DNA of 64,000 bases. Origin: JAJDOD01 sp039024895 (GTDB lineage Bacteria; Pseudomonadota; Alphaproteobacteria; Rhodobacterales; Rhodobacteraceae). Position numbers and translations under genes: made by a program. Shown here piece after piece: positions 23,119 through 32,467 of the stretch. The stretch lies in NCBI GenBank assembly GCA_039024895.1, contig JBCCPJ010000001.1, forward strand, positions 186,001-250,000, written 5' to 3'. The first letter of the stretch is position 1. Every line of letters starts with the position of its first letter. The notes beneath the pieces are model-generated. The model was not told the origin of the DNA, did no database searches, and worked only from the letters and a program-made list of their open reading frames with translations.

Positions 23119-23727
23119 TTAGTTTGAACCGCTGCGCTGACCTTCTTCGTAGCTGATGTTGAACAGGGTGGATGACAGATCATTCACCCTGGAAAGCTGC
23201 CCCAGGATAACCGTGGTTTTGGCTCCCTGCCCGTCGGTTACGATCCACTGGCGAAGTTCCACCGGATTGCCGGTGAATTTGAGCTGAATAGTTCCGTATT
23301 CCGGGTGTTCCGGGTCTTGCGCTGTCACAATCGTTGCCGTGCCATCAAATTCATGCCCGACCACCATATTGCGTCGCGCGAGGTTCACGTTTTCTTCTAG
23401 GATCAGATTGAGAGGCGTGCGGCGCAGCGGATACCTTTCCGCTTTTTTGACGTTGGACTTTCCGTCAAAGATGCCGACTTGACCGCCCCCTGCCATCACC
23501 AGGAGCTTCTCCGGCGGATTATATTCAAACCGCATGCGACCCGGGCGCCGGATGTAGAATGTGCCTGTAGAAAGCGTCCCGTCATCATTCACCTGGGTAA
23601 AGTCGGATGTCGCGCGCTCAATGCTGTTGAGGTAACGCGAAATTTCGTTCAGCGACAGCAACGACGCGGAGGCCGGTCGCGCGGCGAACGCGGCAACGGA
23701 AGTTGCGAGGAAGGTCCTGCGGTACAT
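23119..23727 (-). CDS. lolA: Outer-membrane lipoprotein carrier protein LolA family
   Basis: 202-aa periplasmic protein (signal MYRRTFLATSVAAFAARPASA). LolA carries lipoproteins from LolCDE to the outer membrane. Family segments are ISRYLNSIERATSDFTQVNDDG, GTFYIRRPGRMRFEYNPPEKLLVMAGG and RYPLRRTPLNLILEENVNL. Its position downstream of ftsK on the same strand is common in Rhodobacterales, though a small gene and a plus-strand gene lie between here. The divergent C-terminal part is usual for alphaproteobacterial LolA. Confidence 0.9.
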   Translation of the reverse strand: MYRRTFLATSVAAFAARPASASLLSLNEISRYLNSIERATSDFTQVNDDGTLSTGTFYIRRPGRMRFEYNPPEKLLVMAGGGQVGIFDGKSNVKKAERYPLRRTPLNLILEENVNLARRNMVVGHEFDGTATIVTAQDPEHPEYGTIQLKFTGNPVELRQWIVTDGQGAKTTVILGQLSRVNDLSSTLFNISYEEGQRSGSN

Positions 23728-23814
23728 TCTTTGGCCTCATATCTTATTTTCTTCGATATACGCAGGGTCTGACAAAACTGCCAGTGACAAGCCATAACAT
23801 GCGCGTGCCAACGC

Positions 23815-23967
23815 TTATCCGAGCCCTAAAATCCAACGAAATAGCGGGTCAGCGGCGAGACCGAGCAAAACGGCGGCAATTGAGCCTGCACCGATGAGAA
23901 TGGCACATGTTGGGCGGGTTGGTTTCGGCGGCGGTGCATCCACGCCCATGATTGTTTTGCGATCCAT
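23815..23967 (-). CDS. Small single-pass membrane protein (50 aa)
   Basis: A 50-codon gene: a polar, proline-rich N-terminus (MDRKTIMGVDAPPPKPTRP) followed by one hydrophobic helix (CAILIGAGSIAAVLLGLAA) and a short end DPLFRWILGLG. The composition and topology look like a genuine small inner-membrane protein, and it sits between ftsK and lolA on their strand. I know no function. Start is the ATG at 23967. Confidence 0.55.
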   Translation of the reverse strand: MDRKTIMGVDAPPPKPTRPTCAILIGAGSIAAVLLGLAADPLFRWILGLG

Positions 23968-24007
23968 GGCGACATTAACGCTACGTTAGGTGAAGACGGC
24001 GTTAAGC

Positions 24008-24901
24008 ATGGCCATGAGAGTTGTCGAAGACGCCCTGACATGCGCGGAGTGGGAGGCGCTTTGCGATCTCACCTTCGCCCCGCTCCAACAGCGATGGGCC
24101 TATGGGGAAACGGTGCAAAAAATGGGCGGCACCGTTTGTCGCCTCGCGCTTTATGACAGCACACGTCCGGTTGCCTTCGCGCAAGTTCTGTTGCGGCGGA
24201 TCGGATGGCGTATCGCCCTTGTGACGCGGGGACCTGTGTGGCTTGAGGCCGCATCCACCGCAGATCGCGGAGCCGCCTATGAATGTCTGCGCCGGAAACT
24301 GCGCGAAATGGGCGTCCGGATGATAATTGTGACCCCGGAAGAAGACGCCAAACCTCCGATTGGTCATGCGATCATGACGCCATCAACGGTGGCGCACCTT
24401 ACCTTGCACGATGACATGCGCGAAACACTCCATGGGAAATGGCGCAACCGGCTGGTCCGCGCAGAGGATGCGAAGTGCGGATTTGATCGCCTCACCCGCA
24501 GGAGCAAGGCGCACGACTGGCTGTACTTTCAGGAACGCAAGCAGCGTCGGCTGCGCGGATATAAGGGGCTTCCACGTCTCTTTGCAGAAACATGGTTTCA
24601 GGTCCCTTCGGCGAAGGTGCTCACGTTCGTTGACACCTCGCCCCGCCCCAATGCAGGCATGATGTTCCTCCGCCACGGAACGACGGCGACCTATCACCTC
24701 GGCTGGACAAACGACGCGGGTCGCGCGCGGTCGCTCCATACCTTCATGCTTTGGCAGGCCATGCGTGACCTTTACCTACAAGGCGTGAACGTTATCGATC
24801 TTGGGCTGCTCGACACCGAGCGCGCGCCCGGACTTGCGCGATTCAAGCTGGGGACGGGCGCTGCCGCCCGCCGCCTTGGACCCACGACCCTTCTTTTGTG
24901 A
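24008..24901 (+). CDS. FemAB/GNAT-fold transferase
   Basis: 297-aa protein resembling FemAB-like / lipid II:glycine glycyltransferase or GNAT-fold acyltransferases. Family-like segments are FAPLQQRWAYGETVQKMGG near the N-terminus, MRETLHGKWRNRLVRAEDAKC in the middle, and the C-terminal GRARSLHTFMLWQAMRDLYLQGVNVIDLGLLD followed by RFKLGTG. These proteins aminoacylate or acylate cell-wall or other substrates. The start could be GTG 23990, ATG 24008 or ATG 24014. It is convergent with ftsK and divergent from the small membrane gene. Confidence 0.75.
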   Translation: MAMRVVEDALTCAEWEALCDLTFAPLQQRWAYGETVQKMGGTVCRLALYDSTRPVAFAQVLLRRIGWRIALVTRGPVWLEAASTADRGAAYECLRRKLREMGVRMIIVTPEEDAKPPIGHAIMTPSTVAHLTLHDDMRETLHGKWRNRLVRAEDAKCGFDRLTRRSKAHDWLYFQERKQRRLRGYKGLPRLFAETWFQVPSAKVLTFVDTSPRPNAGMMFLRHGTTATYHLGWTNDAGRARSLHTFMLWQAMRDLYLQGVNVIDLGLLDTERAPGLARFKLGTGAAARRLGPTTLLL

Positions 24902-24959
24902 CGCTAACCGCGAGACGCCCGAGGGGCCTTTTTGAGACCTCTTGCTCCGGCCGAGAGGC

Positions 24960-27659
24960 TTACGCCTGTTCCGGAACAAGGATCTCACGCTTGCCCACGT
25001 GGTTCGCGGGGCTCACGAGCCCATTGTCTTCCATTTGCTCAACAAGCCGTGCGGCCTTGTTATAGCCAATAGCGAGTTTGCGCTGGATGTAGGACGTCGA
25101 GCATTTGCGATCCTTGATAACGATGGCGACCGCCTGATCGTACAGCGCGTCCTCCCCATCGGTGTTGCCACCGAGACCAAGAACCATGTCGATATCCGAT
25201 GATGCCTCGTCGTCGGGACCCTCTTGCACATTTGAGACGTAATCCGGCGCTCCAAAGCTCTTGAGATGCGTTACCACTTCCTCCACTTCTTCGTCGGACA
25301 CAAAAGGTCCGTGAACACGGATAATCTTGGCGCCACCGGCCATGTAGAGCATGTCGCCCTGCCCCAAAAGCTGCTCGGCCCCCATCTCGCCAAGGATAGT
25401 GCGGCTATCGACTTTTGACGTTACTTGGAACGATATCCGCGTCGGGAAGTTGGCTTTGATCGTGCCGGTGATCACATCAACAGATGGGCGCTGCGTCGCC
25501 ATGATCAGGTGAATACCCGACGCCCGCGCCATCTGTGCGAGACGCTGGATGCAAGCCTCAATCTCTTTGCCTGCCACCATCATAAGGTCCGCCATCTCGT
25601 CGACGATAACCACGATGTAGGGAAGTTTTTCAGGCGCGAATTCCTCCGTTTCGAATACGGGTTCGCCAGTTTCGTCGTCAAAACCAGTTTGAACAGTGCG
25701 GCTGAACATCTCTCCCTTGGACAGAGCATCTCGGACGCGAGCATTGAAACCCTCGATGTTCCGCACGCCCATCTTGGACATTTTACGATAGCGCTCTTCC
25801 ATCTCGCCGACGACCCACTTCAACGCCACAACCGCCTTCTTCGGGTCCGTGACGACGGGCGAAAGCAAATGCGGAATGCCGTCATACACGCTGAGTTCCA
25901 GCATCTTGGGATCGATCATGATCAATCGGCAATCAGCAGGGGTAAGCTTGTAGAGAAGAGACAGGATCATCGTATTGATCGCCACGGACTTACCCGAGCC
26001 CGTGGTCCCGGCAATCAGCAGGTGCGGCATCTTCGCAAGATTTGCCACCACCGGATCACCGCCAATGTTATTGCCCAAGGCCAAGGGCAAGCGCTGGTTG
26101 CCGTCCCCATAGTCTCGGGCGGAGAGCATTTCGCGTAGCACAACCATCTCGCGCTTTTCGTTCGGCAATTCGATCCCAATGACCGAACGCCCCGGCACGG
26201 TCGAAACACGCGCGGACAAGGCGGACATGGATCGTGCGATATCGTCTGCCAATCCAATGACGCGCGACGCTTTCAAGCCAGGCGCCGGTTCAAGTTCATA
26301 CATCGTGACCACGGGACCGGGGCGCACACTGACGATTTCACCCTTCACGCCGTAGTCATCGAGCACGCTTTCCAACATCCGCGCGTTTTCTTCTAGTGCT
26401 TCGTCGGAAAGGTGGTGCCGCTCAACATTCGATGGGTCTTCTAACAAGTTCAGCGGCGGTATCTCAAAGCCGCTCGCCTCGTCGAAAAGCGACGGTTGTG
26501 CCTCCGCTGCTGCACGCTTCGAAGGCGCGGGTTTTTTCGAACTATGTTGGACACGCGCCTTTTGTTCCGATGAGATAATGCGCCCCGGTGCCGGGTTGAC
26601 CAGTTCCGCCTCCGGCCACGCCATTTGTTCGTCAAGGGCACGGAGCTCCGCGATTTCGCCATCCTCATCCAACATGGCGATTGATGGGTGGGACGGTGTT
26701 TCCCCGGTGACAGGGGGCTCCGCACGCATATCCGGGCGGCGCACGCGGTTCTGGACAGCCTCTGTTACCCGTGAGCTGATCCAATTTGGCTGATCGGAAG
26801 CGTCGTCCTCAGGCAGCGGTGCTTCGGGCTGGCGCTTCAAGAGAGATGGAAGACGGGAAAGAAGGCGGCCCTTCCCATTTCCCTTTTCACGGTAGGGCCG
26901 CGTCGCCCGCAAAACAGCTGAACTGACCTCCGGGTCGGCGTCACCCGGGTCTTCGTCAGCGACCGCACGTCGTCTTTCGCGCGCTTCAGCCGCCATGCGC
27001 ACGGTGCTTGTCGCGCCGCGTCCAAGGACCGAAAGCAAGGTGTGATAGAGAAGGATCAAACCGCCAACCAAATACCGCGTATAAAGCCAAAGCTCGTGGC
27101 GGTCGAAGCCAAGAACAAATGCAAGCATCGCAATGGCGCCAAACGCCAAAGCGACCGACATGAGTTTCAGGCCAAGGCCAGCAGATACGGGCAAAAGCCC
27201 GAGGACGGCACCGAGGACGGTGTCACCAAAGAGGCCGCCCAGCCCGAAGGAATGGGACCAACCAGCGCCCGGCACATGGGTCGAGGCATAAACTGAGACA
27301 AGAGCGATGGCGATCGGAGCAAAGATCAAGCGGCCAATCGCGTTATCCGTGCCGAAATGAAAGATGAAGCGCGCGCCCCAGACAAGCAGGACCAGCGCAA
27401 TCGCCCAGCTTCCATACCCAGCGATGACGTAAAGCGGCGAGGCAAAGGCGGCACCGATTGGCCCCAACAGGTTCTTCGCAGGCGCATCCGTCGAAGAGAG
27501 CCAATTTGGATCATCGGCCGAGTACGACCCAAGGGCCAGCAGCGACAAAACCCCAAGGGCCAAGAGAAAGACGCCCACAAGTTCCTTGCCGCGCCGTTCG
27601 ATGATCGCTTGTGTATCGCTGTCAAAAAGCGGGTCGCGGTGTCTTGCCTGATACGCCAT
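24960..27659 (-). CDS. ftsK: DNA translocase FtsK
   Basis: Septum-anchored ATP-driven DNA pump that clears and aligns chromosome ends for XerCD recombination. The 899-aa product has four or five N-terminal TM segments (about 25-190), a charged linker (about 200-390), the motor with Walker A GTTGSGKS (near 551-558), Walker B IVVIVDEMADLMM, and the C-terminal winged-helix gamma domain (about 830-890, SYIQRKLAIGYNKAARLVEQME). Length is normal. It follows the dapC-like aminotransferase closely (14 bp) and is probably co-transcribed with it. Confidence 0.98.
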   Translation of the reverse strand: MAYQARHRDPLFDSDTQAIIERRGKELVGVFLLALGVLSLLALGSYSADDPNWLSSTDAPAKNLLGPIGAAFASPLYVIAGYGSWAIALVLLVWGARFIFHFGTDNAIGRLIFAPIAIALVSVYASTHVPGAGWSHSFGLGGLFGDTVLGAVLGLLPVSAGLGLKLMSVALAFGAIAMLAFVLGFDRHELWLYTRYLVGGLILLYHTLLSVLGRGATSTVRMAAEARERRRAVADEDPGDADPEVSSAVLRATRPYREKGNGKGRLLSRLPSLLKRQPEAPLPEDDASDQPNWISSRVTEAVQNRVRRPDMRAEPPVTGETPSHPSIAMLDEDGEIAELRALDEQMAWPEAELVNPAPGRIISSEQKARVQHSSKKPAPSKRAAAEAQPSLFDEASGFEIPPLNLLEDPSNVERHHLSDEALEENARMLESVLDDYGVKGEIVSVRPGPVVTMYELEPAPGLKASRVIGLADDIARSMSALSARVSTVPGRSVIGIELPNEKREMVVLREMLSARDYGDGNQRLPLALGNNIGGDPVVANLAKMPHLLIAGTTGSGKSVAINTMILSLLYKLTPADCRLIMIDPKMLELSVYDGIPHLLSPVVTDPKKAVVALKWVVGEMEERYRKMSKMGVRNIEGFNARVRDALSKGEMFSRTVQTGFDDETGEPVFETEEFAPEKLPYIVVIVDEMADLMMVAGKEIEACIQRLAQMARASGIHLIMATQRPSVDVITGTIKANFPTRISFQVTSKVDSRTILGEMGAEQLLGQGDMLYMAGGAKIIRVHGPFVSDEEVEEVVTHLKSFGAPDYVSNVQEGPDDEASSDIDMVLGLGGNTDGEDALYDQAVAIVIKDRKCSTSYIQRKLAIGYNKAARLVEQMEDNGLVSPANHVGKREILVPEQA

Positions 27660-27673
27660 ATTACAATCTTCCC

Positions 27674-28849
27674 TTACGCATAGATGCAGTCGCGGAGTGC
27701 GATGAGCCCGCGCTGTAATTCGTCTTCGTCTGCCACCATCGCGACGCGGATATAGGTGTCACCAGGGTTCACCCCGCCCGCTTCCCGGGCGAGATACGCG
27801 CCCGGCAAGACGCGAACCCCGGTTTCTTTCCAAAGGCGGACAGTCGCCGCCTCGCCGTTTTCGACCGGAAGCCATAGGAAAAACCCTGCCTCTGGCGCGC
27901 CGCACCCCTCGACGCCCGCAAACACGTCATTGGCGATGTCGTATTTCGCGATATATCGCTGACGGCTGGCCTCCACATGTGCCTCATCGCGCCAAACCTT
28001 CGTCGCCGCGTGTTGCAACGGCATAGGCAGGGGCGCACCGGCATAGGCGCGCAATTGGCGCAGGCGCCGTATGCTCTCCGGACCGCCTGCCACAAAGCCC
28101 GCCCGCAGGCCGGGGAGGTTGGAGCGTTTTGACAGCGAATGAAAAATGACGACGCGCTCAGGGTCTGCCCCGAACGCCGCAGCCATCTGTAAACCGCTGA
28201 CCGGTTTTTCGTCGCGATACACTTCGGAGTAGCACTCATCCGAAAAGATCTTAAAGTCATACTGTTCGGCCAGCGCCAGTGCCTCCCGCCAGTAATCGGG
28301 CGATGCAACCGCGCCCTGGGGATTGGCCGGTGAGCAAAGATACAGCGCCGTCGTGCGGTTCAGCGTCGCCGCATCGACCGAGGTCAGGTCCGGCAGATGG
28401 CCCGTTTCTGGCGTCGCGTTCAGAAACGCCGGTTCCGCCGCAGTCGACAGGGCTGCGACAGCATAGACTTGGTAAAATGGGTTTGGGATCAGAAAGACCG
28501 GCGTGCCGTTCTTCTGTTCCGGGCAGAGCGCCATCGCGGCATTGTACAAGCCTTCCCGGGTGCCATTCAGCGCCATCACCTGCGCCGGTGGCACATCGAC
28601 GCCAAAGCGAAGCTTCAGCCATTCGGATATGGCTTCCAACAACTCAGGCGCGCCTTCATTGACGGGGTACTTCCGAAACTCCGCCGCATGGGCCGCAATG
28701 GTAGATGTAACGAAGTCGGGAAACGCGTGGCGCGGCTCACCAATAGTCAGGTTGAGCGGTTCGGCTCCCGGTGCAACGGGATCGAGCAACGTCCGCAAGC
28801 GCGGAAACGCATAAGCCGGTAGGTTCGAAAACCGCTCGGGGAACACCAT
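27674..28849 (-). CDS. dapC: Class I/II aminotransferase, probable succinyldiaminopimelate aminotransferase
   Basis: 391-aa PLP enzyme. The PLP Lys is in SLSKRSNLPGLRAG (near residue 239), with NLTIGEPRHAFPDFV (N-terminus), ALNGTREGLYNAA, CSPANPQGAV and IFSDECYSEVY. The SKRSNLPGLR form is typical of DapC, which makes N-succinyl-LL-diaminopimelate for lysine and peptidoglycan. An alternative is a general aromatic or aspartate aminotransferase. Its neighbours amidase-aminotransferase-ftsK are a familiar Rhodobacterales order. Confidence 0.85.
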   Translation of the reverse strand: MVFPERFSNLPAYAFPRLRTLLDPVAPGAEPLNLTIGEPRHAFPDFVTSTIAAHAAEFRKYPVNEGAPELLEAISEWLKLRFGVDVPPAQVMALNGTREGLYNAAMALCPEQKNGTPVFLIPNPFYQVYAVAALSTAAEPAFLNATPETGHLPDLTSVDAATLNRTTALYLCSPANPQGAVASPDYWREALALAEQYDFKIFSDECYSEVYRDEKPVSGLQMAAAFGADPERVVIFHSLSKRSNLPGLRAGFVAGGPESIRRLRQLRAYAGAPLPMPLQHAATKVWRDEAHVEASRQRYIAKYDIANDVFAGVEGCGAPEAGFFLWLPVENGEAATVRLWKETGVRVLPGAYLAREAGGVNPGDTYIRVAMVADEDELQRGLIALRDCIYA

Positions 28850-29004
28850 CTCTGCCTCAATTTCGGGGTCATATCGCCCCGTTTCATGAGACCATAGCGC
28901 CTTGGATCAGTTCGGTCCATTGAGAACTGGCTCAGATCGCAGGTTCTGTGGCTTTTGGAGCGCGAAAAGCGATGGCTGATTTCTTGGACGAAACGCAGGG
29001 CGTG

Positions 29005-30327
29005 CTATGAAATCAGATGTTCCATCGCCGCAGCAATGCGCAGCAGCCTTTCTTCGCTTTCGCCTTGGAGCATCAATCCGCAGGAAGGTGTGACGGTCGG
29101 CAATGTAATTGCAGCCAATCCCAAAATGTTACCGATGCGCGTATTCTGCAGCGCCATCAGGTTTCGCTCGGTGAAAAATGCGTCGTCAGCCAGCAAAGCG
29201 TCCATCTGGGGCGGCATGATCGGACAGGATGGCAGAATTACCGCATCAAAGCCCGCAACGGCGTCGCGATACATCAGACGCAGGTCGTCCAGTTGATGCC
29301 ACGCAGCAATATAGTCGGCGGCGCTGATGGTTTTACCTTGCAAAAACCGCGTCCGAACCGGGGGGTACATCTTGTCACCATCCGCTTCGATGCGATCACG
29401 CCACTGGGCATAGGCTTCCGCAGGGAACAAGATCGGGCCAAGGCGTGTTGCTGCGTCTACCGCGTCGATTTCCAGCGGTTGAACGACGGCACCGGCCTTC
29501 TCCAGGGCGACAACCGCTGCTTCAAAGGCGGCGAGTGGTTTCTCCTCTGTGCCGTTGAACGCTTGGGATTTAAGCAAACCAAAACGCATGCCCGACAGAG
29601 AAACGCCGGTCAGGTCAGCCGGTTTGCCATTCTCCAGCACGGCCAAAGTGAGCGCGGCGTCTTCAACGGTGCGGCAAAGCGGACCAACCGTATCAAACTT
29701 TGCGCAGAGCGGTAACACCCCAGTGAGTGGCAAGCGTCCGTGCATGGTTTTAAGCCCGACGAGATCATTCCAAACCGAGGGGATGCGCACTGACCCGCCG
29801 GTATCCGACCCGATGCCCACCGCCGCGAGGCCGAACGCGACCGACGTCCCGGCACCGGACGATGACCCACCGGAGACGGCGCCCTCATCGTTCACGCAAG
29901 GTGGGGACGCGGTGACAGGGTTCAATCCGAGCCCGGAGAAGGCAAATTCGGTTTGGTGCGTTTTGCCCAGGCAAACGAGACCCGCCTCAGTCGCATTCGC
30001 AAGCACTGTCGCATCTTTGGTTGGCGTACGCCCCGCCAAAAGAGCCGTGCCGCTTTCCGTGGCAACTCCGCCCGAGTCGTAAAGATCCTTCCACGAGATC
30101 GGCACGCCGTCTAACGGAGAGCGCCGCAACCCGCGCTTCGCCCGATCGCTGGCGGCGGTGGCTTCGGCGCGCGCGCGATCTTCGGTCAGACGCGCATAAA
30201 CGCGATCCCGGTGACGGTGTGCTCCGATTGCGGACAGGAAAACCTCGGTAAGGTCCTTTGGGTCAATAGCGCCCTTTTCGATGTCGCGCCCCAGGTCGGC
30301 GGCGGTGCGGTTCAGCCAGTCATCCAT
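29005..30327 (-). CDS. Amidase (amidase signature family)
   Basis: 440-aa amide hydrolase. The Ser-cisSer-Lys triad lies in SWKDLYDSGG (Lys), the glycine/serine signature GGSSSGAGTSVAFGL (cis-Ser) and GSDTGGSVRIPS (nucleophile Ser). It is related to GatA and aryl-acylamidases; because there is no gatB/gatC nearby it is likely a metabolic amidase with unknown substrate. The ATG at 30327 (MDDWLNRTAADLG) is used; the upstream open frame overlaps ubiH's start region and is not coding. Confidence 0.88.
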   Translation of the reverse strand: MDDWLNRTAADLGRDIEKGAIDPKDLTEVFLSAIGAHRHRDRVYARLTEDRARAEATAASDRAKRGLRRSPLDGVPISWKDLYDSGGVATESGTALLAGRTPTKDATVLANATEAGLVCLGKTHQTEFAFSGLGLNPVTASPPCVNDEGAVSGGSSSGAGTSVAFGLAAVGIGSDTGGSVRIPSVWNDLVGLKTMHGRLPLTGVLPLCAKFDTVGPLCRTVEDAALTLAVLENGKPADLTGVSLSGMRFGLLKSQAFNGTEEKPLAAFEAAVVALEKAGAVVQPLEIDAVDAATRLGPILFPAEAYAQWRDRIEADGDKMYPPVRTRFLQGKTISAADYIAAWHQLDDLRLMYRDAVAGFDAVILPSCPIMPPQMDALLADDAFFTERNLMALQNTRIGNILGLAAITLPTVTPSCGLMLQGESEERLLRIAAAMEHLIS

Positions 30328-30391
30328 AGGTCGCGACGGTAGCGTCACGACGGCGCATGGACAATGGCTGGTTGACCCACATATTCGCCTT

Positions 30392-31612
30392 ATGACGATT
30401 GACGCAGATATTGTAATCGCTGGCGGTGGCTTGAACGGTCTGACGATGGCGCTTGCTGTGCGCGCCGCCGGGCTGTCCGTGACTCTCATCGACCCGAGCG
30501 CACGAAAGGTACGCGCGAACGCAAAGTTCGACGGGCGCAGCTACGCGTTGGCTATCGCGTCGAAACGTGTTCTCCAAGCGCTCGGAGTTTGGGACAGCAT
30601 CGCCGACCCCTCCCCCATTCTCGGCATCAAGGTTACAGATGGCCGTGCGGGGGAGGCCCCGTCGCCCCTGATGCTTGCATTCGACCACGCTGAGATCGAA
30701 GAAGGCCCCATGGGTTTCATGGTCGAGGACCGCAAGCTGCGCCCTGCGCTCATGAAAGCAGCGGAGAAAGCCGGGATTGTTCAAATAGACAACGACAGCG
30801 TAGTCAGCGAACACGCGGAGGCGCATGCAACCCATGTCACGCTTGCGTCCGGCAAAGAGATCGGAGCGCGCCTCTTGATTGCATGCGACGGCAAAAATAG
30901 CGCCATCGCGAAGCGCGCGGGTATCTCCAAGACTGGCTGGACCTACGGCCAAACTGCGCTGGTTTGTGCAATCGCCCATGAAAAGCCCCATAACGGTATT
31001 GCGCATCAGTACTTCATGCCGCCAGGACCGCTCGCAGTTCTGCCCCTGACAGGGAACCGCGCATCGATCGTCTGGAGCGAGAAATTAGCGCGTGCCGAGG
31101 CCATTCAAGCCATGTCCAACGACGATTACCTCGCGGAACTGCGGCCACGGTTCGGCGGGTTTCTCGGCGATATCAGTCTTGCAGGGGCACGGTTCACCTA
31201 TCCTTTGGCGCTTTCCATCGCATCGCGCTTCGTCGCAGATCGGGTCGCTTTGGTCGGCGATGCGGCCCATGTGGTGCATCCCATTGCGGGCCAGGGCCTG
31301 AATGCTGGCTTGAAGGATGTGGCGGCACTGGCGGAGGTTTTGGCGGACGCGAAACGTAGGGGCGAAGATATCGGGCGGGCCGATGTTCTGACGCGCTACC
31401 AGCAATGGCGGCGCTTCGACACCGCCGCGCTCGCCGTTGCGACGGACGGATTTAACCGTCTGTTTTCAAATGATAATGGAATTCTTCGTGCCGTGCGCGA
31501 TATCGGCTTGGCCACCACGAATGCCCTGCCTGGGCTACGGCGCGCCCTTATTCGCGAGGCGGCGGGGCTGACAGGGGATTTGCCACGGCTCGCAAAGGGT
31601 CAGCCGCTTTAG
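30392..31612 (+). CDS. ubiH: UbiH/UbiF-family FAD monooxygenase (ubiquinone synthesis)
   Basis: 406-aa flavoprotein hydroxylase. It has the N-terminal FAD motif IVIAGGGLNGLTMALA (8-23), the middle segment FMVEDRKLRPALM, and the second FAD motif VALVGDAAHVVHPIAGQGLNAGL. This pattern belongs to UbiH/UbiF/UbiL-type enzymes that hydroxylate the ubiquinone ring. Which ring position is modified cannot be told from sequence. The ATG at 30392 starts directly with the FAD domain. It is divergent from the amidase and convergent with the Trm112 gene (2 bp apart). Confidence 0.88.
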   Translation: MTIDADIVIAGGGLNGLTMALAVRAAGLSVTLIDPSARKVRANAKFDGRSYALAIASKRVLQALGVWDSIADPSPILGIKVTDGRAGEAPSPLMLAFDHAEIEEGPMGFMVEDRKLRPALMKAAEKAGIVQIDNDSVVSEHAEAHATHVTLASGKEIGARLLIACDGKNSAIAKRAGISKTGWTYGQTALVCAIAHEKPHNGIAHQYFMPPGPLAVLPLTGNRASIVWSEKLARAEAIQAMSNDDYLAELRPRFGGFLGDISLAGARFTYPLALSIASRFVADRVALVGDAAHVVHPIAGQGLNAGLKDVAALAEVLADAKRRGEDIGRADVLTRYQQWRRFDTAALAVATDGFNRLFSNDNGILRAVRDIGLATTNALPGLRRALIREAAGLTGDLPRLAKGQPL

Positions 31613-31614
31613 GG

Positions 31615-31797
31615 TTAATCGAGCTTGCGCGCCTCATCGACAAGCATAATCGGGATGCCATCACGAATGGGATACGCCAGATGCGCGGCCTTGGAGATCA
31701 ACTCCTGACGTTCCGCGTCATAGGTCAGTTGCGCGCGCGTCGCGGGACAGACCAGCGCCTCCAGCATCCGGCGGTCGAATTCAGGCGTTTCACTCAT
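31615..31797 (-). CDS. Trm112 family protein
   Basis: 60-aa Trm112/YcaR-like protein (FDRRMLEALVCPATRAQL, then AYPIRDGIPIMLVDEAR). Eukaryotic relatives activate methyltransferases; bacterial roles are less clear. Only one Cys remains, so zinc binding as in longer relatives is unlikely. The ATG overlaps the stop of the Lon-domain gene by 4 bases. Confidence 0.92.
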   Translation of the reverse strand: MSETPEFDRRMLEALVCPATRAQLTYDAERQELISKAAHLAYPIRDGIPIMLVDEARKLD

Positions 31798-32450
31798 TGC
31801 AAGGGGTCCTCACCAGACACACCGCCGCGTAAATTGAATTGGATCAACGTAACCAGTGTTTCTCGCCGTGTTTCTAACGACGGGGCTTCCAATAGGGCTT
31901 GTTTGTCCTCAGGCTCAAAGGGGCACAGCATCGAAAGCGAGTTGATCAGCAATTCGTCCTCCGCATCCTCGAGCGATTCCCAATCCGTCCGCAGTTCTTC
32001 GGCCTCGAAAAACGCTTTCAAGGAAGGAAAGAAGGTATCCCTATCCAGGCCGGGATCTTTCTCCGTTGGTCCCAGGTCCTTGTCGAAACCGGTCCATGAC
32101 ACTTTGCAGCGCCGATAGGGGGAAAAGCCGTCCACTTCCTCCAGAACGCGAAAACGCGAGATGCCGGACAGGGTAATCATGTACCGTCCATCCTCGGTTT
32201 CAGAAAACGCCGTAAGGCGGCCCGCGCAGCCGATGGTGTGCAACTTGGGATCGCCACTCATTTGCCCATTGCGGGGCTGGATCATCCCAATAAGACGCGC
32301 CGAGGTCTTCATCGTATCTTCGATCATCGCCAGGTAGCGCGGTTCAAAAATGTGCAGCGGCAAACGTGATCGTGGCAACAACAAAGCGCCGGGCAAGGGA
32401 AACACCGGGATGGTGTCAGGCAGGTCTGATTTTGAGATCATAGGAGGCAC
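31794..32450 (-). CDS. LON peptidase substrate-binding domain protein
   Basis: 218-aa protein of the Lon N-terminal domain type without protease or AAA parts. Hallmarks are IPVFPLPGALLLPRSRLPLHIFEPRYLAM (14-42), IGCAGRLT and the ISRFRVLEE segment. Function is unknown; it may bind misfolded proteins. The GTG at 32450 is 11 bases after AGGGAG, whereas the ATG at 32441 is too far from it, so GTG is taken; this is uncertain. It follows the CnoX gene by 17 bp and overlaps the Trm112 gene. Confidence 0.9.
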   Translation of the reverse strand: MPPMISKSDLPDTIPVFPLPGALLLPRSRLPLHIFEPRYLAMIEDTMKTSARLIGMIQPRNGQMSGDPKLHTIGCAGRLTAFSETEDGRYMITLSGISRFRVLEEVDGFSPYRRCKVSWTGFDKDLGPTEKDPGLDRDTFFPSLKAFFEAEELRTDWESLEDAEDELLINSLSMLCPFEPEDKQALLEAPSLETRRETLVTLIQFNLRGGVSGEDPLQ

Positions 32451-32467
32451 TTAGTGCGCAGCTCCCT

